DNA of 64,000 bases from Agapanthus africanus. Its lineage: Eukaryota; Streptophyta; Magnoliopsida; Asparagales; Amaryllidaceae. The translations under genes and the position numbers were made by a program. Shown here piece by piece: positions 34,982 through 46,855 of this stretch. A model generated the notes under the pieces. It was not told the DNA's origin, searched no databases, and was given only the letters and a program-made list of their open reading frames with translations. The stretch is taken from assembly GCA_030015575.1 (NCBI GenBank), contig JASDDO010000008.1, positions 81,445,965 to 81,509,964 on the forward strand. Reading direction: 5' to 3'. How positions within the stretch are numbered: the stretch's first letter is position 1; each line of letters opens with the position of its first letter.

Positions 34982-35101
34982 TATTAGTTTTGGAGAGAAA
35001 ATATATTTTATTGATGATACTCAATATGTTTGATGTACATGTATATATACAAGTCCATAGAAGAGTCTAGAATACCGAGGAAAAGTCTAGAATACACAAC
35101 A
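34982..35101 (-). repeat. 5' LTR of copia-2 (short)
   Basis: Between the primer site and CACAACA at 35,101. On - it begins TGTTGTGTATTCTAGAC, contains CTTGTATATATACATG and AATAAAATA, and is only about 120 bases. The inner end (CTAATA) does not have the expected CA, so that end is approximate. The 3' LTR is missing because the element is truncated on the left. Confidence 0.6.
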
Positions 35102-35351
35102 TATCTTAATAATAAGCATGCAGAGCAGGTTGCAGCAGAGAAATTTATCAGCATTTACTATGGTGAGCCTAGATAAAGATGTTTTCCCGTCATATTTTAT
35201 TAGTTACGGAGTCGCCATAGCCCTTTGGATACGGTGCCGTGATCCAGCCTAAGGGTGGATCCCGTCTCAACCGAAACTAATTTCCCGTCTCCTGATTTTC
35301 CCCCCTCTTGTGAGCACAGCTATGGAGTTGTAGTAACCACAAACCCATATG
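35102..35351. other. Short unassigned spacer between copia-2 and the CACTA element
   Basis: No gene or repeat is recognised. The last three bases, ATG (35,349-35,351), should be the CACTA target duplication. Confidence 0.6.
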
Positions 35352-35930
35352 CACTACTACAAATAGGGGTTGCCTTTACGGATTTATCCGTAGGAGGAAA
35401 CAACTGCCCCTACGGATATATCTGTAGGGGCAATAAATTAACCTGTAAGTGCAAACGCCATAGGTGCAAGTCATAGCCTTGAACATGCCCCTACGGTCAA
35501 AAACTTGCCCCTACGACGTAATGTGTAGGTCCAGTTGTCCCTACGGATTAGGCTGTAGGGATAAAAAATTTATTTAATTTGTCGGTTTATAAAATAAATT
35601 AGGTGCCCCTACGGACTTATCCGTAGGGCCAAATAGTTGCCCCTACGGATAAGTGTGTAGGTCCGGATGTGTAGGGACAAAATATCAAGTATCCTGATAT
35701 TTTATCCCTACGGATACCTGTGTAGGGGCATTTGTTTGCTCCTACGGATATATCCATAGGGACAAGTATAACCCCTATTACTGAGATCATAGGGACAAAA
35801 TATCAGGTATCTTGATATTTTGCCCCTACGGATAAATCAGTAGGGGCAAAGAAGGTCCCTACGGATTAATCCGTAGGGGCAATGTTGGGCCCTACGGATT
35901 AATCCGTAGGTACATATTATCAGGGGTTTT
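35352..35930. repeat. Terminal and subterminal repeats of the CACTA element
   Basis: The CACTA tip is followed by many copies, in both orientations, of CCCCTACGGAT / ATCCGTAGGGG, often as inverted pairs (for example CCTACGGATTAATCCGTAGG near 35,858 and 35,891). In En/Spm such repeats bind the element's own TNPA-like protein; here the word is different, so a matching specificity is inferred. Confidence 0.92.
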
Positions 35931-36180
35931 TTAAAAAAAAAGGGTTGCCTATTTTTTTCTCGCCCTGTGCACAATAACATATACACCATATATAAAATTA
36001 ATCAACACGCAGAATATATATCGCAGTATTCATAATCACATCTCACGCATAATATAAAAAAGAAATCAACAAGCAGAATATGATATCAATATAAACACGC
36101 AAACACCACCAATATCAATATCGTCCAAAATATAGTACAATATGTATCATATAAATAAATACATATTTAAAATATAAGAA

Positions 36181-39115
36181 TCAAAAAGCTACCCTAGCTC
36201 GGTCCAGCTCCACCTCTGATAAACGCCATATCTGGCGCGCCTGCTCCTCGGATATACCCTGAGTCAATAAATCATGCAATGCGGAGTGTGCGGGAGTCTG
36301 AGCGGGCTGTGGAGCTGTAGGAGTGGTCTGCGCAACCGACGCCGAGGTAGTGGCTTGCGGAGCCGCAGCTGCGGGAGTCTGAGCGGGCAGTGGAGCTATA
36401 GGAGCTGTCTGCGGAACCGCAGCCGATGTAATGGCTTGCGGAGCCGCAGCCGAAGGAGATGCATGTGGAGGCTCGGCCGATGTACCCTATCGCGTCTGGA
36501 CCTACGTGTGTAATAAACGAGTAAGAATTGTGTATTAATCGAATTCGTATCATTATCAAGTTATTTCGAAACCCCAATCTATGTATACTTAGGGACTTAG
36601 GCCTCGTTTGGATATCTAGTTTGGAAAACCGTAGTTTATTTTAATTAGATATGTATGTATGATTAATCAAAGCTAACTCTACAACCAAATAAGCTCAGGC
36701 TACGTACTAATATTGGATATGTTGCTATCTATAATATGACATAATATTTTACTATTAAGTAGTATACATACCAACATCTCCTTCAACTTCTGAACGGTGG
36801 TCTTCAAGCTCTCTAGTTCTTGCTGACAACATCGCTCACTGGAGACGGAGGAAGTAACCGCCGGAGTGGAGTCCAACCTCATATGGGCCCTGTTAGGGCC
36901 CAGTCCCCGGTCTCTCTCTCAACCTCCGTGGTGCCCTTGGTGTGCGGTGTCCAGGACTGGGGTCAGCAGCATCGGATCGTTCTTTCCAGTAAAATCGATC
37001 CCCGATGCCTCGGCCTACTCAACCACCCGCTCCTACACCCACATTAACCAGTAAAATATAAGTATATCATTTAAATTTGAACCTTTCAAAACTAAAATTT
37101 CAAATAGGGGTTGAATAAATATTAACACTTACGCAATACTCCTGGGTAGCGGCGTCGGGTATCGAAGCTCGCCCGTGGCGGGATCTGTCGAGGTGCCGTG
37201 GACGGTAAGATATGCGAGCAGCACGCTCGGTGTACCACCTTGCGCCATGGTCTGAGCTCTCTGCAATATTAGAAAATAACTCTTAATATTAGATATATTA
37301 GAAAATGACTCTTAATATTACATTATATCACAAAGGCCGGTCTATTGTAATTTACCGATAACTCCATGGCACGAGTAATATTCCTGAGCCACCTGTATAA
37401 GTGGGGCGACCCCTCTTCGCCGACTTTCTATTCTCTTTATTTTGATCGGCATGTTTCTACACAACACATTCACATTTAGTTTTCTAATTAAGCAACACAA
37501 AAAAATAAATTATATACTAAACAATGAATTACATTTAAAATACATACATGTTTGTGATGAGAGTTGAAATATTCGCACAATAGAGGCCATGTATCTACGT
37601 CGACTTTCGCAAAGGTCGGAGTAGATAGGAGGGCCGCTCTCTCTGCCTCGGGGGTCGCCATCCACAGGGAATAACAGTCGGTCTTCAGCTCATTCCTGTT
37701 GTATTGGACCTTCGTCTGCATGCTCTTCATCAGGCCATTGTACAGAGCGTGAAGATCGAGCACCCTCCCAGGGTATCAGGATCGGGTACAGGCTGAAAAT
37801 CGTAATCCAACTGAAAATACAAAAAAAAATTATTATTAGATTGCAAGTGTTAATAATAAATATATTGGATAAATCAAATGAAAATATATATTAATACCCG
37901 AGCCTGATCCCAGAAGAGGGCGAATGAGCGCCGGTGCTGGTCGCCCCACTCAACGTGAAGTGGATAGTTCTTCACGAGCCGGCTCTCATCCCCCATATAC
38001 CGGTCGAACCACTCGGCATGATCGTCGGTATAGCGATAATCAGGGGTAAAAAATAGGGGGAATGTTGCCTCCCCCTAGCTCTGTCGGGTTTCAGCCTATG
38101 GGACTGATTCGGGCCTTGAGTCCCCCTCTCGGGATGGGGAGGCCCTGCGTCTGCAAGAAATATCAAGACAATCAATATTAAGACAAAATTGTATTAAGAA
38201 ATCAAGGTTTAACGAAAATTGAAGTGTGATATATACCTCCGGTGAATAAAGCACGAGCCTGGGCCCGGACAGCAGCACGAGCGGGACGATAGTTCCTCCG
38301 GTGAGGAACAGCCGGTAACCCGGACGTGGACGCATCTCCAACTAGAAAATAAATATCGATAAAATTACATGGAGTTCATGTTTATTCTTAAAGGATATGT
38401 AAAATGAATAAATATTTTATATTTATTCATACAAACTTGCAGACTGAGCGGAGGGAATGGAAGTGACGGGAGTGGCCTCTGCACCAGACGAGGACGCACC
38501 ACCTATAATTAGACAATCAAGTATCAGCTATATAAGTAATTGCAAAAAGAATGCGTATATCAATAATATAACATTCTAAATCAACATGTATACACTATAG
38601 GATATATAAACATACCCGCAGGTATATGATATATAAACATACCTGGAGGTGCGGGAGTGGCCTCTGTCCCTGATGTAAGTACGTAAGAGCAAAAAGAATG
38701 TATGTATATTTATGATATAGCATTCTAAATCAATATACATGCACTATATGATATATAAACATACCTGGAGGTGTGGGAGTGATCTCTATCCCTGATGTAG
38801 ACGTATCACCAAAAGCTAGACAATCAAACATTGACAATATAAATAATTTTGACATGAACATGCATGTATATCTATAATATTACATTCAAAAATGAATATG
38901 CGTGCAATATACATGGAGGTGTGGCAAAGTCCATACGGAAGGAGGCATTCGAAGGGGTCTCCGATCGGGGTGCAAGACCGGCCCTCTGAAGCTCTCTACG
39001 CAGCTCTCCGGGCGGCAGAACCGCTCTGCCTCTGCCTCTGCTTCTGCCGGTGCCGCGGCTGGAGCTCCTGCTGCCCCCCGCTGCTCCCGTCATCGTCATC
39101 AAATCTAGATAAACG
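36181..39115 (-). pseudogene. CACTA second gene, Transposase_24/TNP1-like, multi-exon
   Basis: Read right to left. The first exon is Arg/Gly/Ser-rich (near 39,100-38,900). A run of small near-identical exons follows (38,900-38,450), each ending in TPG-like residues before GTATGT. A core at 38,130-37,140 contains DHAEWFDRYMGDESRLVKNYPL, RNELKTDCYSLWMATPEAER, QNKENRKSAKRGRPTYTGG and LLAYLTVHGTSTDPATGELR, the typical order of plant Ptta/En/Spm Transposase_24 proteins. Next is a Leu-rich coiled coil (QELESLKTTVQKLKEML, 36,770-36,830), an Ala/Pro/Gln tandem repeat (36,280-36,470) and the tail LLTQGISEEQARQIWRL. It stops at 36,181-36,183. A frame change near 37,760 is likely. The probable role is binding the subterminal repeats. 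Confidence 0.75.
38450..38900 (-). repeat. Tandemly duplicated exon-intron units in the CACTA second gene
   Basis: About 120-130-base units recur near 38,480, 38,650, 38,770 and partly 38,905. Each has ATATAAACATACCTGGAGG and a short exon with GGGAGTGGCCTCT-like sequence. On - every unit is a small exon with acceptor and donor sites. Confidence 0.75.
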
Positions 39116-39480
39116 GTTCGTGGACGCATTAGAAAATCATTACAAGTATTGACTATATATGTATAGATCGTAAAATGTGAAGTAATAATATAACATTACT
39201 GATAACCTTTTTCGTTTCGTGGGCGCATTAGAAATATCTACTTGGATTTCATCATCGATATATGTTCAGTTGATAAAACTGCACATTTGTATTACATTTT
39301 TCCTATCATTTTCATATTAAAAAGGGACTTTATTATAATATATTATACATATGAGGGTTTATGTGTAAAAACACCATTTTCCATGTGTTAATATATTTTA
39401 ATTAGTATTTGGTAGGAAAATGTATGCAAATAATATTATTGACCTAATCCTAATAGAACAAAGTCTACTAAAATCTTATT
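39116..39480. other. CACTA intergenic spacer
   Basis: AT-rich sequence between the first exon of the TNP1-like gene and the LTR-like insert. No feature seen. Confidence 0.5.
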
Positions 39481-40699
39481 TGAGTTGTTGTGCAGAATAT
39501 TTCCAAGTTGTGCAGAATTTTCCAAGGCTAGAATCAAGCAAATCAAGTTGTTGAAGAAATCTTGCCAAATTAAGAAGCAAAACTTGGAGACCAAGTCTGG
39601 AAGCAACCGAGAGAAGATTTCTTAATTCTAAAGGTGCCTTGGATTGCCAAATGTCACAACCAGAAAGCCCAAGAAAATTGACGAAGTGATCCTCACCATT
39701 GAGCGCGGATCCGCGGCCAAACCCCCCTTGGGCCACGGATCCGCCGCAAGTTTAGGGAGTTAGAGCGCAATATTTTTTGGCATAAATTTCTGCTGAATTT
39801 TACTAAGTTTCCAACTAAAAAATTCTGGCTTTGCACTATAAAAGAGCACTGAGAGCCTCTTGGAAAAGTTATCAAGCCGACGCGATCACGAAGCCCCAGA
39901 CGCTCACGCATCCAGGCTGATCATCAACTGTTCGTCTACCTCCTTAGGAAAGATCGAGAAGCAACTAGTTTGTAATCATTTTCTACGGAATAAAGTGTAG
40001 ATTGTTCAAGTTGATTAATAAAGGTAGTTATTTTATTTAATTCTTTTGCATTTTACATTATGTTTTCCCTCTCTGTCTTTTCATCTTCTTCTCCCAACAT
40101 GCGCGAGTAATTCTCCGCTTGTTAGGGTTCGTAGGATTAGGGTAGACTAATGGACGATGAAAATAATTAAACCCTTTTTAAGTCCTATAAAGTTTAGGAA
40201 CTTTATCAAAAGAATCATTAACATCCTAATCGGGCGCGCTAGCAATTCTTTGCTAGTTCCGACCGCGATTAGAGATTAGATTAATGATTGTTTTGGTAAA
40301 GGCTAGATATGAACGGAGTTCCGTGTCGAGATAAGGGTTAAGAGTGGGATTCCTTTTCCCTCCAGAAACCCTAATCTACACGCATCACCGTCGTTCTAGT
40401 TCTAAATCTATTAATGGATAAAAAGGGTAACTTTTAATTAATCATCCATAACTACTAAATCCTAACGAACCCTACAAGCCCTCTTATTATATTAATTGCA
40501 ACTTTAAAATAATCTAGATCTATATTTTACATTCTTGTTTAACGTAGATCTAGAAATCTTTCTATAAAATTCTTTATCCCTCCTCTCTTTCTCAACACAT
40601 CTAAAGTAAAAGTAAAAGGTTTAACGTTTCCCTGAGGACGACCCGTACTCACCTCGGTCTAGCTACGCGCGACACCGTTCTGATTGCGGTTACACTACA
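39481..40699 (+). mobile_element. Possible solo LTR (gypsy type) between the two CACTA genes
   Basis: The block has a promoter-like CACTATAAAAGAGC (39,835), AATAAAG signals near 39,990 and 40,020, and near the right end CCCTGAGGACGACCCGTACTC, which resembles the 3' part of plant Athila/Tat gypsy LTRs. No coding sequence is seen. Ends are uncertain: I could not find a matching 5-base duplication, so both coordinates are estimates. Confidence 0.5.
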
Positions 40700-40737
40700 A
40701 ACACTCTTTTTCGAGACCAATCAATATCATTTCTAAC

Positions 40738-43700
40738 CTACGTAACTTCATGATCAGTCGAAGACAACCCGTCTTTCGAAACAGACGGTCGGAGCACTCT
40801 AAGTCTTCTCTCTTCTTCATCCTCATCGCTGTCCTCAAATTCTGGGACATCGTAGACATCCCTGGGTTTCCAACGGCATACGACACTCCATCCCGGATGC
40901 TTCAAACACCGTGAGTAGTATACTTGGAACGCTTGGTTCGGAAAGATAAACGGATCTTCCTGACTGTAAAATCGAAGTGTGTTCACACTGGTCAATCCAT
41001 ATTCATCTTTCCAAATCCCAAGATTGCTTCTCCACTTATCCGTATAGGTTCGCGTATCGTACCAAGTACACTGGAATATATAAAAGGGTTCTGATCGTCC
41101 GGGATAGTGGATGCCGAGTATACAATTTAAGTATCCATAATAAATTACACCGTCCGATCCTACCGTCGCAATCCCACTGTTCTGAGTGGTTCTAGATGTT
41201 TCTATGTCCTTAAGTTCGAATTTGTATCCAAGGACACCGAATCCTTTATGATATGCAACCTCCATACTAGGAAATTGAGCTAAACATCTTGAATCACTCT
41301 CAAATGATGCAGACAAGTTTGGATCGTGGATCTAACAAAATAAATTTTACGACAAATACATAACGATATAAGTTTAGATTAAAACTGATAGCAATAACAT
41401 ATTATTCGAATAACTTACATGATCTGCAACCCAATCGCAAAAATTATCCTGATGATATTTTTTCAATCGTTCATCGTTCCAATCAGGATGCCCCTCACGT
41501 ACCTCGTTAAAATGAATTCTGTTTTTGACAATAAATTATGACATTAATATTATATCATTTCATACACACACAAACACAAATATAACAATTAATCCAAAAA
41601 AACTTACTCTCTAATTTTTTCAAGACATGCGCAATTAAGCAAGATAAACCGGTATATCTTGTTGATAAACATAGTGTCACCCTCTTATAATCGGCTTTAC
41701 CATATGGCCCGTCTTGAATTCTTCGAGGCCGGTTAAGTCTCGTCTCAATGTTCTCGTCCAGATAGCGGGAACAAAATGTGGTTGCTTCATCAAGAAGATA
41801 ACCTTGCATGATAGAACGCTCTGGTCGATTTCTATTGCGTATATACTTTTTAAGAGTGTAGAGGAACCTAAAGAAAATATATTGAATAAATAAATACGGG
41901 CATACAGGACAATAATAATTTTAAAAATTGCGCGAAACGAAAAATTCCGCGTACCTCTCAACGGGATACATCCATCGATATTGTACCGGTCCGGCTAACT
42001 TAGCCCCAGTTGCAAGATGAACTGTCAGGTGTATTATGATATCGAAGAATGACGGTGGGAAAATACGCTCAAACTTGCAAAGTATCAACGCAATAGAATT
42101 TTCTAGTTTATCCAGCGTCACAACATCCAGTGTTTTAGCACACAACTCTCTGAAAAAACAACATAGGTCGTTGATTATTAGACCAACCGATTCGGGGAGA
42201 GAAGTCCTGAGGGCTAATGGAAGAAGGTGCTCCACGATAACATGGTGATCATGACTTTTCAGTCCATCGATCTTGCCTTTCACAATTTTTATCTTCTTGC
42301 TGAATGATCCTCAGAAACCTGTGGGAACTTTCAAATCATGCAACGCCTGCATGAATCTTTTCTTCTCCGGTTGTGACATATGATAAGCGGCATTGGGAAG
42401 TACAAACTTGCCTGGTTTACCCGCTACCGGTCAATGGTAGAATTCACTTCTTATTTCCCACTCCTGTAGATCCATCCGAGCATTCAGGCTGTCTTTCGAT
42501 TTCCCGTCTTTACAAAGAAGCAAGTTGAGTATGTGCTCTGATACTCCCTTCTCTATATGCATGACGTCCAGACAATGACGCACTAAATTTGTTGACCAGT
42601 ACGGAAGCTCGAAGAAAATACTTAACTTGTTTCAAAATGGTGGTTTGGCCTGTTTTGTCGGATCCATCTCGAAGGTCACATTATTGTAACCATCTCACTG
42701 AGCAGTCACGTCCTCTCCGGACAATGGGGCTGGAGGTCCAAGAAGCTCCTGATGACCATCAAAGTGAACAACGTCTAACCTGTAGGGGTGGTCTAGAGGC
42801 AGGAAACGTCGATGACCGCAATAAGAAACCTTCCTGCTAAAATTCAAGAATTTCGATGTTGTGTGTTGATGGCAATGAGGACATGCTTTGTGACCATGTA
42901 CGGACCAACCTGATAGCATTCCATACGCAGGAAAGTCATTAATTGTCCACATTAAAGCTGCACGCAGTATGAAGGTTGTATTTGTGCTTGCATCGTAAGT
43001 CTCTACACCATCAATGAACAAAGATTTTAACTCCTCGATCAGAGGTCGGAGATAGACGTCGATATTGTTTCCCGGTGAGTTTGGTCCGTCGATAAGAAGA
43101 GGCATCGTAAAGTATGATTGGTCCATAGCCAACCAAGGCGACAGATTATAAATTATCATTACAACGGGCCATGTGCTGTGACTTCCAGCCATATAGTTGA
43201 ATGGGCAGAAGCCATCACTAGCCAGTCCGAGCCTGACATTGCGAGGATCGCTACTGAATATTGCGTGCCTCCTATCGAAATCCTTCCATGCCGGTGAACC
43301 TCTTGGATGGCTCATTTTTCCATCTTCACTTGGAGGAGCACGGTGATGCCAAATCATTGCCTCGGCTGTTTTCTTGCACCTAAATAGCCTCTGCAGCCTC
43401 TGTGTTATGGGAAAGTATCGTGCTATCTTGACAGGTATATCAGGATTCTTATCAGAATCTTTTGGCTTATACCTGGCCTCTCCACATGTTGGACACTCTT
43501 TCAAATCTGAATTCTCTTTCCGATACAACACGCAATTTGTAGGACATGCTTGAATTTTCTCACACTTCAGACCCAAATCAGACATCATCTTCTGGGTTCC
43601 ATACTAGCTGTCAGGCACGTTATTTCCCGGGGGCATAGAATCTTTCAAGAACGAAAGAAGTATTGTGAATGACTTGCTGCTCCATCCATTTAGGCACTTA

Positions 43701-43932
43701 ATCTGGAAAAGTTGGACGAACTATGAGAGGGTGGAATACTTTGCATTCTCATAAATTAGTTTTCTAGCATCATTCATGAAATTTTCATATTTATCCGCAC
43801 GCGGTCCTTGACCGGAAGGAATGTCATTTTCGGTACGAATAGATTCACCTAAGGCAGTCTCTACCATATTCTCCATTTCTTCTGATGGAAAGAAATTATC
43901 GTCTTCTTCTTTTGCCGCATTACCGTCTTCTC
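40738..43932 (-). pseudogene. CACTA transposase TNP2-like gene with DUF4218 and DUF4216, cut by Tat-A
   Basis: Reading leftwards: the acidic N-part (FFPSEEMENMVETALGES), then the TNP2 core at 43,588-42,695 (NCVLYRKENSDLKECPTCG, FDRRHAIFSSDPRNVRLGL, SDGFCPFNYMAGSHS, YNLSPWLAMDQSYFTMPLL, GWSVHGHKACPHCH). Next DUF4218 at 42,283-41,921 (LESVGL-like region, LCCFFRELCAKTLDVV, HLTVHLATGAKL). Then GYLLDEATTFCSRYLDE (41,790-41,740) and DUF4216 at 41,316-40,738 (VIYYGYLNCILGIHYPG, CTWYDTRTYTDK, SQEDPFIFPNQAFQVYY). Gaps with GT-AG edges look like introns. Stops (for example near 42,310, 42,430 and 43,600) mark decay. TNP2 is the DDE/D transposase that cuts the CACTA ends. The 5' end is removed at 43,932 by the Tat-A LTR. 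Confidence 0.9.
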
Positions 43933-44149
43933 TGTTTCCCCAATCAGAGCAAAGCTCTATTTGAATTTCAAAATTCAAAAGGTGAAGCAACGTTTCAGAT
44001 CCCTTGCGCTGCGCGCAGAGCGCCACGTGTCAAAAGCGGACACACCAGCGCAAGGAGCGCTGCGCCCAAGGCAGCGCACCCCCAATCAGAGCAAGGCTCT
44101 GTTTTAAAATTCAAATTTTAAATAAAAGAAGCAATGCTTCAGATAACTT

Positions 44150-44480
44150 GCGCTCTGCGTTGCGCGCCACATGTCAAACAGTGGTGCGCCAGCGCAGTTG
44201 CGCTGCGCTCTGCGCAACACGTGTCAGCGCAGGTGCGCTGCGCGACACGTGTCAAACAGTGGTGCGCTGTGCGACACGTGTCAAACAGTGGTGCGCTAGC
44301 GCGGTTGCGCTGCGCTGCGCGACACGTGTTAAACAGTGGTGCGCTAGCGCGGTTGCGCTGCGCGACACGTGTCAGCGCAAGTGCGCTAGCGCAGTTGCGC
44401 TGCACGACACGTGTCAAGCACAGGGACGCTAGCGCAGTTGCGCTGGGCGACACGTGTCAAGCGCAGGTGCGTTTGCGGCA
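44150..44480. repeat. GC-rich tandem repeats with CACGTG in the Tat-A LTR
   Basis: About eight imperfect units, each with GACACGTGTCA and GCGCTAGCGC or GGTTGCGCTGCGC. All three plus frames stay open because the unit lacks stops; the resulting ORFs are not considered genes. Confidence 0.9.
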
Positions 44481-45848
44481 ACTGCGCCAGCACTAAAATT
44501 TAAATAATAAATTATTTAATTAATCAGAATTAAAATTCTAGAAAGATCTTTCCAGTCTTATTAAAATAAGAAGATTATCTTCTGTAAAACAGAAGCCTTA
44601 GGATCAAAGATCCAACGGTGGGGAAATATCCCCAGATCAATCAGAGAAAGATCTCTGTAACTAACTCAACAAACCAATTGGCCCTATATAAAGGCCCCTA
44701 GACTCCAAGTCTCACATATGGAGAAATAGAAAAAAAGGAGAGAATTGAAAAGCAAGCCTTTGAAGGAAGAAGATCATCTTCTTCGAGGTAAAGAATTAAA
44801 TTCTTGGAAGAAAAGAGATGAAAACATCTCACAAAAAGAAGAATTTCTTCTAAAAAGATCAAAGATCTAAGAACAAGATCAAGATCTTCACTACAAAAAG
44901 AAAAAGATAAAAAAAAGATCCAATCATAAAAGATTAAAGAGGTAATTTACTTCATTTCTAGATCTTTTGATCTATATAAAGGCACAGCCTTTTGATGAAC
45001 CATTGGTTCTTGAATCTTGAGGTAAAACCTCTTTTGAACAAGAAGAACCTGTTTCTTTGATCTAAATTGGATCAAGATGCGCTCTGCGCTTTTGTACAGT
45101 GCCTTGCACTTTTGAAATGCGCCTTTGCGCTCCTTGGACTGGCGCAACTCACCAGAGCGCGCCACGTGTCAACCACAGAATGATCTGCGTCTTGCACTTC
45201 AAAAAAGAGCGCACTGCGCTCTTGGACTGGCGCAACTCACCAGAGCGCGCCACGAGTCAGCAGCGCACTGGCGCAGCGTACTGCGCTAGCAGACTTGCGC
45301 TCAGCAGAGCGTGACACGTGTCACCTCCACATGCGCTGGCGCCTTGCGCTGTTTAATTGGCACAAAGCGCCTGACAGGCCACGCGGCGCACTGTCAGAGC
45401 CCAATTAAAAGGTCTAACAGACCAAAACAAATGCTGTGCATTATTTAAAAGGGCAGAGCCTAATTAATGGCCTAACAGGCCAAATTTAAATGCTGTGCAT
45501 TATTTAGAAAAGGGCAGAGCCCAATTAAAAAGCCTAACAGGCCTAATATAAATGCTATGCATTTAATTAAAAAGCCTAATGCTATGCATTGTTTAAAAGG
45601 GCAGAGCCCAAGCAAAGGCCTAACAGGCCAAATATAAATAAAATGTTACACATTTTCAAATGGACTTAGCCCAATTCTGGCAATAAGTCCTCAATATAAA
45701 TTGAACTGAGCACAACTGCTCTCTCGATCAATTTACACCCGGTTCGAGGGTACATCTCTTTACTCCTCTGACATCCGTCGTTGTAATCCCTCAACGTCGT
45801 CAGAGAGGTGACGGGTCCCGACAACCACACACTGCTACGGACTGTGGG

Positions 45849-46150
45849 GTCCTTAAACTCATGGACTATGATGTCCTTAACCTCGACTGTGATGTCTTAA
45901 AACTAATACCGGACTATGATGTCCTTAACCTCGACCGTGATGTCTTAAAACTAACATTGAACTTTGAGGTCCTTAGGCTCATGGACTATGACGTCCTTAA
46001 CCTCAACCGTGACGTCTTAAAACTAACACCGGACCGTGAGGTCCTTAAACTCACGGACTATGATCTCCTTAATCTTGACCGCAACGTCTTAAAACTAACA
46101 TTGGACCGCAATGCCCTTAAACTACTTATCGACCGCAACGTCACTAAACT
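45849..46150. repeat. Degenerate tandem repeats GACTATGANGTCCTTAA in the Tat-A LTR
   Basis: About ten units of 20-45 bases built from TGATGTCCTTAAC and TGATGTCTTAAAACTAA. They create the 113-codon DVLKL-repeat ORF at 45,861-46,202. Related words occur in the solo LTR (12,430-12,560) and inverted in Tat-B (53,480-53,780). Confidence 0.88.
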
Positions 46151-46710
46151 AAACAACAGAGCCCCCAATTGCTCTCTTGTCGGATCTAAACGATCCCGTT
46201 AAGTCGATCTTAGTCTAAAATTAGACTAACGTGTCCTTAACGAACGTTTAAGTTGATCTTAGCCTCACATAAGGCTAACGTATCCTTAAACACACCCTCC
46301 CAAACCTAAATCTAAGAAAGATATGGATTTGGACTAATCCACGTCCTATGGGCGACGGTACAAATTAGTCTCCGTATACAATCCACGGGTAACCAAACAC
46401 AAAACAAACACCCACAACACGAAGTGACCACATGGAGAAGGAGAAAGTTGTTACCACGATGTGGTAGCGTAATTAACTGCAGGGGCTTGAGCCTGCAGGG
46501 AAGAGCGTCCCCACAATCAAAAACCCCTCAAGCGAGGGGGAATCTGACGAAGTCTGCTACATCGGACACATCCGTTTAAACCTTCGATACACGGTGCCAT
46601 AAATCAACTTGGCATCTTCGGAGAGGTGGACGGATAGCACCTATTAGCATCTGCCCCGAATTTCAGGAAATACGTCCCTGTCGCGCCGTCTTTCGGAGGG
46701 GAACAGATTC

Positions 46711-46728
46711 TGGCACGTCCGGTGGGAC
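46711..46728 (+). other. Primer binding site candidate of Tat-A
   Basis: TGGCACGTCCGGTGGGAC starts five bases after the LTR end. Starting TGG and the position fit a primer site. I did not assign the tRNA. Confidence 0.65.
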
Positions 46729-46855
46729 CTTTTCCTCTTTCCACTCCACACTTCGTGTATCGTATTCGCGAACGACTCGCGGTTTGTTAATGATTGCCCT
46801 TGGGTTTCAAGTTATTAAGATTTGGTCTCTTGCTTGGTGCAGAAAGCAAACAACA

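Larger units (their letters stand above)
35352..43932 (-). mobile_element. CACTA (En/Spm) transposon, left terminus to the Tat-A insertion
   Basis: It starts with the terminus CACTACTACAAATAGGGG, followed by about 580 bases of subterminal repeats. Then come a TNP1/Transposase_24-like gene and a TNP2-like transposase gene, both on -. The other terminus is not in the window: at 43,933 the TNP2 gene is cut by Tat-A and the remainder must lie beyond 64,000. Coding parts contain stops, so it is not autonomous in this state. Confidence 0.9.
43933..46705 (+). repeat. 5' LTR of Tat-A
   Basis: It begins TGTTTCCCCAATCAGAGC directly after TNP2 coding sequence and ends GGAGGGGAACA at 46,705, just before a primer-site-like sequence. 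TATA box CTATATAAAG is at 44,684-44,693. Left part: CACGTG-bearing repeats (44,020-44,470). After the TATA box: paired words such as GATCAAAGATC. Right part: the conserved hairpin at 45,765-45,808 and the 3' block also found in the solo LTR (12,950-13,427) and, inverted, in Tat-B (52,731-53,250). ORFs inside come from the repeats. Confidence 0.9.

Noticed and set aside
44004..44496. Overlapping ORFs on both strands, 104-142 codons.
   Set aside because: GC-rich LTR repeats without stop codons; no domain and no conservation between frames.
45861..46202. 113-codon ORF with DVLNLDRDVLKL repeats, resembling a repeat protein.
   Set aside because: A direct result of short tandem repeats in the LTR; the homologous repeats in the other LTRs are out of frame.
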